From Kordiimonadaceae bacterium (lineage in GTDB: Bacteria; Pseudomonadota; Alphaproteobacteria; Sphingomonadales; Kordiimonadaceae), in contig JASBSO010000012.1 of the NCBI GenBank assembly GCA_030148905.1, forward strand, positions 1 through 52,203: a DNA stretch of 52,203 nt, read 5' to 3'. Made by a program: the position numbers and the translations under genes. Each line of letters opens with the position of its first letter. Within the stretch, counting starts at the first letter, position 1. Below are positions 16,960-22,917 of this stretch, piece after piece. Under the pieces are notes generated by a model. The model was not told the DNA's origin. It was given only the letters and a program-made list of their open reading frames with translations, and made no database searches.

Positions 16960-17418
16960 ATGCGCAGATTTCTGGCGATTTTGATGTCGGTCTTTGTGTT
17001 TGCAGCCGCAGGCAATGCCGACGAAATTAACCTCAAAAAACCGTCATGGCTTGGCGGTAGCTTTGATTATGCCCTCGATGGGTATGACACGGTGGCCTAT
17101 TTCACCGAAGGCAAGCCGGTTGAAGGCAAAGAGTCGATCAGCACCGAATATAAAGGCGCCACCTGGCTGTTTGCCAGTGAGGACAACAAAGCCATGTTCC
17201 TGGCAGACCCTGAAAAATATGCCCCCGCTTATGGCGGCCACTGTGCCTGGGCCGCAGGCGTGCGCAAGGTTGCACCTGGCAGCCCAAAGGTCTGGAAGAT
17301 CGTCGATGGCCGACTTTACCTGAATTATGACGAGTCGATTCAGGAAAAATGGGAAAAAGACATCCCCGGCTTTATCGAAGTTGCTGATGAATATTGGCCC
17401 AACCGCGAAGACTATTAA
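16960..17418 (+). CDS. Secreted YHS-domain protein
   Basis: A 152-residue protein with a clear signal peptide (hydrophobic residues 4-18, cleavage likely near GNADE). The body holds the YHS-type fold: ALDGYDTVAYFTEGKPVEG, then YKGATWLFASEDNKAMFLADPEKYAPAYGGHCAWA, given here as two motifs, DGYDTVAYF and DPEKYAPAYGGHC. YHS proteins of this secreted type are widespread; some relatives bind metal through the His-Cys end. AAGGAG precedes the ATG. It forms a pair with the upstream DoxX-like gene. Confidence 0.85.
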   Translation: MRRFLAILMSVFVFAAAGNADEINLKKPSWLGGSFDYALDGYDTVAYFTEGKPVEGKESISTEYKGATWLFASEDNKAMFLADPEKYAPAYGGHCAWAAGVRKVAPGSPKVWKIVDGRLYLNYDESIQEKWEKDIPGFIEVADEYWPNREDY

Positions 17419-17442
17419 TCGCGACTTTTAGGCCAGACGCCT

Positions 17443-17901
17443 TTACCCGGCCTTACGCTCCGCCTGAACCGCGTGTTTCAGGCGGATGCGGTCGGCGGGG
17501 ATAACCCCCAAAAGTCCGGCGATTTTGGCCAGGATATTGTCCTCAAAATTATCAACCACACCGTCCGCCAGCGCCACACGCCACAAAGCGCGGACAATCT
17601 CCTGTCGGCCGTCCTGGTCCAACTCTGACGTGATCACCCGGGTAAAGCGGTAAAGGCAGTTTGCATCCTGCTCGGCCTCGGTGGCCTCGTTCAGGATATG
17701 ATCGGCCTCGGCGGCGCTCAGGCCAAAATCACCCACCATCGCGCGCTTCAGCGCATCGGCTTCATCTGCGGTAAAGTCACCATCTGCGTGCGACACGCGC
17801 ACCATCAGCGCCGCTGTTGCCAGCGCCACGCCGTGTTCGGGCGTATTGTCAGCCGTGTTCGATTCAAATCCCAGAAGTTTGGCAACCCGGTCAAACATCA
17901 T
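17443..17901 (-). CDS. TerB-family (tellurite resistance-like) protein
   Basis: A 152-residue helical protein matching the TerB domain: VALATAALMVRVSHADGDFTADEADAL and later LWRVALADGVVDNFEDNIL, the two repeated metal-binding-like halves with acidic residues. No other ter genes are near, so tellurite resistance should not be assumed; stand-alone TerB proteins are common in alphaproteobacteria. The start overlaps the queD stop; a second ATG directly follows the first and has better spacing to GAGGAGG. It is co-transcribed with queD. Confidence 0.85.
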   Translation of the reverse strand: MMFDRVAKLLGFESNTADNTPEHGVALATAALMVRVSHADGDFTADEADALKRAMVGDFGLSAAEADHILNEATEAEQDANCLYRFTRVITSELDQDGRQEIVRALWRVALADGVVDNFEDNILAKIAGLLGVIPADRIRLKHAVQAERKAG

Positions 17902-18407
17902 GCCTCCTCATACCGAATAACGGCCTTGCAATTGGGCGTTTCATAGACGGTAATCGCCGACAATGTGACGCCGGGCTTGTCCAGTTCCGCCCGCAGGCGC
18001 GCGCCCCAATGCAAGGCCAGATTTTCCACGGTCGGATGCGGCGCAATGATATACAGCGCCGTACCCAGCCGGTGCGCGCCCATATAATATCCATCGCGCG
18101 CAACCGCCGCGTCGATGGCGCTGCGATCAGCCGCCTCGACAAAGAGATCAAGCGCATCCGTATCGGCAATGGACAGGATCATCTTATGGTCGCTTGGGTC
18201 GTGGATGACCCGCATCATGACGTCTTTCAGCCAGCCAAAGTCGGCCACCATGCCGGTCTCGGGGCCGCTTTTCACCAGCTCGTCTGCGCCCGACAGGCGA
18301 AACGCCGCCTCAACGGCATAGCGGTGGCCGTGCAAATGCCTGCATTTGCTTTGATGTTCGGGCAACCGGTGCCCGGCATCGAGTTCAATGCGTCTGACAA
18401 TATCCAT
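17898..18407 (-). CDS. queD: 6-carboxytetrahydropterin synthase QueD family
   Basis: A 169-residue protein of the PTPS/QueD family. Zinc is bound by His13 and the pair in HLHGH (His26, His28), with the catalytic Cys22 just before. Later motifs are PTVENLALHWG and ITVYETPNC with the pterin-binding Glu. It turns 7,8-dihydroneopterin triphosphate into 6-carboxytetrahydropterin, the first committed step to queuosine. The protein is longer than the ~120-residue minimal QueD because of an insert at about residues 75-105. queG, acting at the end of the same pathway, is about 25 kb away in this window. Confidence 0.88.
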   Translation of the reverse strand: MDIVRRIELDAGHRLPEHQSKCRHLHGHRYAVEAAFRLSGADELVKSGPETGMVADFGWLKDVMMRVIHDPSDHKMILSIADTDALDLFVEAADRSAIDAAVARDGYYMGAHRLGTALYIIAPHPTVENLALHWGARLRAELDKPGVTLSAITVYETPNCKAVIRYEEA

Positions 18408-18653
18408 GGAGGTCCGCCTTTTCGCTCATTCGGTCGAGAGGCATAGCTTATGCCCGCGCCGGGCCAAAGCATTTTTTGACCCCGAAGCCTTTTCCGGTGA
18501 CCGTCTGTGCACCCGCCCTGGCTCAGCCCGCATCGTCAGATGTGGCGGCACCGCTGTCATACCCAAGCTACGCCTCAGTCATGGTCAGTCATCGGCAGAA
18601 GAAACCCTTGCAGCGCACCGAGCACCGCCATACAGTCGCGCGCTCTAAGGCGT

Positions 18654-18730
18654 GGCCCCGTAGCTCAGGTGGATAGAGCACAGGATTCCTAATCCTGGTG
18701 CCGGAGGTTCAAGTCCTCCCGGGGTCACCA
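18654..18730 (+). tRNA. tRNA-Arg (anticodon CCT)
   Basis: A 77-nt cloverleaf: acceptor GGCCCCG pairs with CGGGGTC (one G-U), the D-loop holds AGCTCAG..GGATAGAGC, the anticodon stem is CAGGA/TCCTG with loop TTCCTAA, and the T-arm is GGAGGTTCAAGTCCTCC. The anticodon CCT reads AGG. The CCA end is encoded. T6 follows at once. Confidence 0.97.
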
Positions 18731-18731
18731 T

Positions 18732-18765
18732 TTTTTCGCCCCTACAGCTTTTTCACCCCTACAGC
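18732..18765. repeat. Tandem 17-bp duplication with T-runs, after the tRNA
   Basis: Two adjacent 17-base copies (18732-18748 and 18749-18765) differ at one base. Each starts with TTTTT and ends CCCCTACAGC. The second copy overlaps the stop codon of the minus-strand PAS-like gene. The T-runs could serve as terminators for the tRNA. Confidence 0.75.
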
Positions 18766-19319
18766 CGCGAAACCGACGGCCCGATCAAGGCGGCGAGCTT
18801 GACCGTTGGGTCCAGCGGTTCGACAAATGCCAGAAGGTGGGTGACGCGGTCGTCGGGGCCGAGCGGCATCAACACCACTTCGATATCCAGATCAAAGCCC
18901 GCACCGGGGACCAGCTTGCCGGTGGCATAAAGCGGCTCGGTTGCCCCGGCCTTCACCATGGCACCATAGATCGGCAGCCAGCGCAAGGTTGACGGATGTT
19001 CGGGCCGGTCGGACATTTTTTCGCGCTGGTGGGTGCCCACCATCATATGGGTGAGCATCTGCCCCATAATAGCGAAATAAAAGTCATCACCGCCGTCCAG
19101 CACTTCCACCAGGGCCACCATCGATAAATAGCGTTTGATCAGGCTTGGCCGCAGGGCCGGGCGCGCAGGTCTGCGACCGGGCGCCGGGCACAGGCCTTGC
19201 CATATCGCCACTATCGCCCGCGCCGCATCAGTGCTGGGCGCAGGCTGAATGGTCATGCCTCTGTGCACGGTGCCGGGCGGAAACATCTGATCCATACTCA
19301 GACGTGTCCCCGCTTCCAT
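18759..19319 (-). CDS. Solo PAS-like (PAS_5-type) protein
   Basis: A 186-residue soluble protein without an output domain. Residues about 55-175 follow the pattern of the alphaproteobacterial PAS_5 family: a helix RPSLIKRYLSMVALVEVLD, then FYFAIMGQMLTHMMVG, a helix-rich connector (RWLPIYGAMVKAG), and beta strands ending LLAFVEPLD. The first 45 residues are Pro/Ala/Arg-rich. Relatives are thought to bind a small ligand or sense redox state, but no function is shown. The start is uncertain; an ATG at 19295 is also possible. Three more small PAS-like proteins occur between 27.7 and 32 kb. Confidence 0.62.
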   Translation of the reverse strand: MEAGTRLSMDQMFPPGTVHRGMTIQPAPSTDAARAIVAIWQGLCPAPGRRPARPALRPSLIKRYLSMVALVEVLDGGDDFYFAIMGQMLTHMMVGTHQREKMSDRPEHPSTLRWLPIYGAMVKAGATEPLYATGKLVPGAGFDLDIEVVLMPLGPDDRVTHLLAFVEPLDPTVKLAALIGPSVSRL

Positions 19320-19461
19320 GCGCCAGACGATTGACTTTCTGTATCCACACGACCCCCTAGATCATCGAACAGTGCTATAGTGCAGGCGAGTGCGGCCAAT
19401 CGCACCCAAAAAGGCTCAAACAGACCGCTTATAATATTGGCGAAATCTTAAGAATTACCCA

Positions 19462-20241
19462 ATGACACATCCCGTGCCTCTCTTGGTTTGTCTGGCTCTG
19501 GCCCTGGTTGCCGGCAACCCATCTGTTGCTGACTCAGACGACGAAGCCGCCCGGGCGACGATTGTCGGTGTGGATGCCGGGCTTCAGATTCAACTCAGCA
19601 CCGGGGATAGGGTCCAGCTTGGCGGCCTTTGGGCCCCAGAGCCCGCACGGCTCAGGGCGCATCTTGGTGCGCTCGACACATCTGTCACCCTGGCGCCGCA
19701 GGCGCGACCCGACCGATACGGCGTACTGCGCGGCGATTTGATACGGGCAGACGGCGAGCCGCTATCGGTTGCGGTGATCGAAGCGGGTTTGGCGCTTGCC
19801 TGGGCGGGGCCATTTGGCCTGCCGCCGCCTGCCGCATGGAGCGCCGAGCGCGCCGCCGAATGCGCCGGGCGCGGCATTTGGCAAACCTCAGACTTTCTGA
19901 TGATTGGCGACGCGGTCCTGGCCGACTGGGCACAGGACCCCCATAGCCGCTTTGCAGTTGTGCGGGCGCGCATTCGCTCGGTCGGCAGCCGCACACGCTG
20001 GACCTATCTAAATTTTGGTGCCGATTGGAGCCGGGACCTGACAGTGAAGCTGCGCCCCGCTGTGCGCGACCGCCTGGCCGAAGACGGCATTCATCTGCCC
20101 GACCTTGCTGGCCGCTGGGTCGAGGTGCGTGGCTGGCTATTTGAAGAGCGCGGCCCCGCCATGAGCTTAGAGCATGCTGCGCACCTGCGCGTTGTTGCCG
20201 CCGAGGGGGCGACGCGCGGGCGTGCAGGGGGCTGCGGCTAA
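19462..20241 (+). CDS. Secreted nuclease-like (SNase-fold) protein, probably catalytically dead
   Basis: A 259-residue protein with a signal peptide (residues 1-23). Residues about 30-145 follow the staphylococcal nuclease fold: RVQLGGLWAPEPARL is the counterpart of the V-R-L-x-G-I-x-x-P-E motif, and PDRYGVLRGDLI that of the D-x-Y-G-R segment. The glutamate after proline is kept, but both catalytic arginines appear replaced (Gln in VQL, Val in YGV), so nuclease activity is doubtful. The C-terminal part (WTYLNFGADWSRDLTVKL) resembles an OB-type domain. It has a TATAAT at 19430-19435 upstream but no good -35 box. It ends in a four-base convergent overlap with rpoH. Confidence 0.72.
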   Translation: MTHPVPLLVCLALALVAGNPSVADSDDEAARATIVGVDAGLQIQLSTGDRVQLGGLWAPEPARLRAHLGALDTSVTLAPQARPDRYGVLRGDLIRADGEPLSVAVIEAGLALAWAGPFGLPPPAAWSAERAAECAGRGIWQTSDFLMIGDAVLADWAQDPHSRFAVVRARIRSVGSRTRWTYLNFGADWSRDLTVKLRPAVRDRLAEDGIHLPDLAGRWVEVRGWLFEERGPAMSLEHAAHLRVVAAEGATRGRAGGCG

Positions 20242-21125
20242 AACTGCCCCGATTTGAGGTCCACCGCGTCGGATTTGCTGACCCGTTTCAAAATCACCGC
20301 GCGCAGCTTTTCCAGCGCGCTGGCCTCCAATTGGCGGACCCGCTCTTTGGAAATGCCGAGTTCCTCGCCGAGGCTCGCCAATGTGACCACCGTGTCCGAC
20401 AAACGGCGCGAGCGAATGATATGCGCCTCGCGGTCGCTCAGGGTCGACAGGGCATCCTGGATCAGAACGCCGCGCACCTTGCCGTCATGGTCGGCCATGA
20501 CATCAGCCTCGGGCCCAGGCCGGGACGAGACAAGCAAATCCTGCCATTCCTGTTCGCTGTCATCGGCAATGGGCGCATTCAGCGACCGGTCGACCCCCGA
20601 CAGCCGCCCTTCCATCGCCTCGACATCGCGCAGTTTGACGCCCATTTCCTCGGCAATTTTCAGCCGGTCCGCCTCGGTAAGCGGCCGGTCAGCCTGATTG
20701 AGGATTTTGCCTTTGAGGCGTTTGAGGTTGAAAAACAGCGCCTTGTGCGCCGCCGTGGTGCCGGTGCGCACAATCGACCAGTTGCGCAGCACAAAGTCCT
20801 GAATCGAGGCGCGGATCCACCAGCTTGCATAAGTGGAAAAACGCACATCGCGGTCGGGCTCGAAGCGCGCTGCGGCCTCCATCAAGCCAACCGTGCCTTC
20901 CTGGATGAGGTCCGCCGCCGCCAGCCCATAATGCCGGTAGCGCGCAGCAACCGACACCACCAGGCGCAGATAGGCCTCGGTCAATTCAGAAAGTGCTTTG
21001 TGGTCGGCGCGGTCGTGCCACGCTTTGGCCAGGGTCAATTCCTGTTCGCGCGAAAGCAGCGGTGCCTGCATGGCCCGGCGAATCAAATGCCGGTCACTGC
21101 CAGTAGCCCATTTGGTGGCAGACAT
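20238..21125 (-). CDS. rpoH: RNA polymerase sigma factor RpoH (sigma-32)
   Basis: A 295-residue group 3-like sigma-70 factor. Region 2 is seen at LRLVVSVAARYRHYG and FSTYASWWIRASIQDFV, and region 4 at ELGISKERVRQLEASALEKLR. The RpoH box, HKALFFNLKRLK (residues 127-138), separates it from other sigma factors. It directs transcription of heat-shock and envelope stress genes. AAGGGGA precedes the ATG. A 15-bp palindrome (21224-21238) lies about 100 bases upstream. The carD terminator separates it from carD, so it has its own promoter. Confidence 0.95.
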   Translation of the reverse strand: MSATKWATGSDRHLIRRAMQAPLLSREQELTLAKAWHDRADHKALSELTEAYLRLVVSVAARYRHYGLAAADLIQEGTVGLMEAAARFEPDRDVRFSTYASWWIRASIQDFVLRNWSIVRTGTTAAHKALFFNLKRLKGKILNQADRPLTEADRLKIAEEMGVKLRDVEAMEGRLSGVDRSLNAPIADDSEQEWQDLLVSSRPGPEADVMADHDGKVRGVLIQDALSTLSDREAHIIRSRRLSDTVVTLASLGEELGISKERVRQLEASALEKLRAVILKRVSKSDAVDLKSGQF

Positions 21126-21223
21126 AACTCTGTCCCCTTCAAACAGCGACGGTTTTCCTACGAACCGCGCTGCACTGCGTGCGCCTGCACTGGGCCGGGT
21201 GCAGATGCGCGCCTATTTACGCC

Positions 21224-21238
21224 GCGACATACTGTCGC
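21224..21238. promoter_or_regulatory. Short perfect palindrome in the rpoH upstream region
   Basis: GCGACA-TAC-TGTCGC, 99-113 bases before the rpoH start, between the carD terminator and rpoH. It may be a regulator site or chance; arms of six bases are modest evidence. Confidence 0.25.
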
Positions 21239-21259
21239 ACTTTAGGGTCCCCCAAACAA

Positions 21260-21299
21260 AAACACCAGCGAAGGCTACACTTTGCCCCCGCTGGTGTTT
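21260..21299 (-). terminator. Intrinsic terminator of carD
   Basis: Perfect 11-bp arms (21260-21270 and 21289-21299) around an 18-base loop. On the minus strand the stem is followed by TTTGTTT. It begins 24 bases after the carD stop. Confidence 0.85.
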
Positions 21300-21322
21300 G
21301 ATTTCAAGCTGTAGTGTTGCGA

Positions 21323-21826
21323 TTACGCCGCGAGCTCGCGCTCAAGCCGGTCAATCGCCTGTGCTTCGTCAATATCCTCAACGGCTGCAAGTTCACGGGC
21401 CAAACGACCAAGGGCCGCTTCGTAAATTTGCCGCTCGCTGTAGGATTGTTCGGGCTGGTCGTCGCCGCGGTGCAGGTCGCGCACCACTTCGGCGATCGAC
21501 ACAAGATCACCCGAATTGATCTTGGCTTCATATTCCTGCGCCCGGCGCGACCACATGGTTCGCTTGATCCGGGCCTTGCCTTTCAGCGTGGTGAAAGCCT
21601 CTTTAAGCGTGGCGTCCGACGACAGACGGCGCATGCCGCTGGTTTCGGCCTTGTTGACCGGCACCCGCAGGGTCATCCGCTCTTTTTCAAACCGAATCAC
21701 ATACAGCGACAGCGACATGCCGGCAATGTCTTGATTTTCAATGTCGGTAATGCGTCCAACGCCGTGTTTGGGATAAACAATATAGTCTTTAACTTTGAAA
21801 GGGGTCTTGCTTGATTTTGCAGCCAT
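21323..21826 (-). CDS. carD: CarD-family transcriptional regulator
   Basis: A 167-residue protein. The N-terminal RNA-polymerase-interacting domain reads FKVKDYIVYPKHGVGRITDI, the hallmark of CarD/CdnL, and the C-terminal part is helical with KARIKRTMWSRRAQEYEAKI, in which the tryptophan inserts at the upstream edge of the -10 element in studied CarD proteins. It stabilises the open promoter complex. I chose the ATG at 21826 (MAAKSSKTPF); the frame continues 24 codons upstream but without family likeness. The leader holds a hairpin 50-70 bases upstream. Confidence 0.93.
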   Translation of the reverse strand: MAAKSSKTPFKVKDYIVYPKHGVGRITDIENQDIAGMSLSLYVIRFEKERMTLRVPVNKAETSGMRRLSSDATLKEAFTTLKGKARIKRTMWSRRAQEYEAKINSGDLVSIAEVVRDLHRGDDQPEQSYSERQIYEAALGRLARELAAVEDIDEAQAIDRLERELAA

Positions 21827-22188
21827 TGGCGATTCTTTTCCTTTTTCACTCAGCAACGCAGGCTTGCATCGTAGGTGCCGACACCCGATCATCGGCACGC
21901 CTCATGCGATCGCTGACATAAGGAAAAAGGACCGAGGGATAAGCCTGCGCGTCTCTGCGCTGTCTATCCGTCTGTCCCCTGGTCTTTGCACCACCTAGGC
22001 CTGGCGTGCTGTTGTCAGCTTTGCAAACAACTCGAGCCCAAAACAGGGCTCGTACCGCGTTGCGCAGCGGATGTTATACCACAAGTGACAACAATTTTAC
22101 AGTGGAAAGAATCGCAGGCGTTATTGAGACCCATGCACTGCTGAACAGGCGCCGTCACCGACGCCCAAAGCAACCGACTTAAAACCGA
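21827..22188 (-). promoter_or_regulatory. carD upstream region with two hairpins
   Basis: The 362 bases between the ferredoxin stop and carD hold no ORF I can support. A stem with GTGCCGA/TCGGCAC arms lies at 21875-21898 in the carD leader. A second, CGAGCCC/GGGCTCG, lies at 22033-22052; on the minus strand it is followed by AGTTGTTTGC, so it may be a weak ferredoxin terminator. A TATAAC hexamer on the minus strand near 22075-22080 could be a -10 box. Confidence 0.35.
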
Positions 22189-22524
22189 TTAGGACCCGGC
22201 CCCCGGATTTGCCGAGAAATGCTCCATTTTGCCGTCTTTGCCCTGCCAGTCATCGGCATCGGCAGGCGCGTCGCCCTTGGCGGTGATATTGGGCCATTCC
22301 TCGGAATATTTGGCATTGAGTTCCAGAAACTCGTCCAAACCGTCCTCGGTGTCGGGCAAGATCGCTTCCGCCGGGCATTCGGGCTCGCACACGCCGCAAT
22401 CGATACATTCGTTCGGGTTGATGACCAACATATTTTCACCTTCGTAAAAACAGTCGACCGGGCAAACCTCAACGCAGTCCATATATTTGCAACGGATGCA
22501 GTTGTCTGTGACAACATAGGTCAT
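22189..22524 (-). CDS. fdxA: 7Fe ferredoxin (3Fe-4S/4Fe-4S), FdxA type
   Basis: A 111-residue ferredoxin. Cys residues at 9, 12, 17, 21, 25 and 40, 43, 46, 50 give the pattern of one [3Fe-4S] and one [4Fe-4S] cluster ([10 protein letters not shown] and [12 protein letters not shown]). It is an electron carrier of low potential; the partner is not known. The C-terminal half after residue 60 is acidic, as usual for the long alphaproteobacterial type. It lies 72 bases after the S4 protein gene and upstream of carD on the same strand, an order I know from many alphaproteobacteria. Confidence 0.95.
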   Translation of the reverse strand: MTYVVTDNCIRCKYMDCVEVCPVDCFYEGENMLVINPNECIDCGVCEPECPAEAILPDTEDGLDEFLELNAKYSEEWPNITAKGDAPADADDWQGKDGKMEHFSANPGAGS

Positions 22525-22596
22525 GGAAGCACCTCATTATAGCGAGAACGGCGAAAAACAGCCGCCGTCCTTATCGGTTGGCATATGCGAAATCGC

Positions 22597-22917
22597 TTAT
22601 GCCCAATTCTCTTGTGGGGCGCAAGAGCCGCCGTCATCAAGCCGGTGATAATGTTCGCCCGCCTCTGCCGCCGGGCCGCGCCGGTTGGGGATGGTGGCAA
22701 TCTTGATGGTGACAATATCGCGCATTCGGCCGAAGGTGAGCACATCGCCGACGCGTACCAGCGCGCTCGCTTTGGCGGTCCGACGTCCATTGATGCGTAC
22801 ACCGTGCTTGGCCACCGCCTCTGTCGCCAGCCCGCGGCTTTTATAAAAGCGCAGCCGAAACAACAGCACGTCAACGCGCAGCTGCGGCGGTTCAGTGGGG
22901 GAGCTATTTTTTCCCAA
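22597..22917 (-). CDS. S4-domain RNA-binding protein (Hsp15-like)
   Basis: A 106-residue protein with an S4 domain: LRVDVLLFRLRFYKSRGLATEAVAKHG, followed by VRINGRRTAKASALVRVGD and VLTFGR, the classic alpha-L RNA-binding motif. Hsp15/RqcP relatives bind the 50S subunit with stalled nascent chains. There is no ATG before the domain; I used the TTG at 22917, which overlaps the helicase stop region by 14 bases, and a GTG in LRVDV is another choice. The same open frame runs far upstream through the helicase gene, but that part is a shadow of its Lys/Gly-rich tail. Confidence 0.82.
   Translation of the reverse strand: MGKNSSPTEPPQLRVDVLLFRLRFYKSRGLATEAVAKHGVRINGRRTAKASALVRVGDVLTFGRMRDIVTIKIATIPNRRGPAAEAGEHYHRLDDGGSCAPQENWA

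Noticed and set aside
17443-17901. Tellurite resistance island
   Set aside because: Only a lone TerB gene is present, coupled to queD; terC, terD and terE are absent.
18408-18653. Short frames between queD and the tRNA
   Set aside because: No ribosome site, no domain and no codon bias. I see nothing supportable in this gap beyond room for the tRNA promoter.
18654-18765. Integrated element at tRNA-Arg
   Set aside because: The 17-bp repeat does not copy the tRNA 3' end and there is no integrase or second attachment site nearby.
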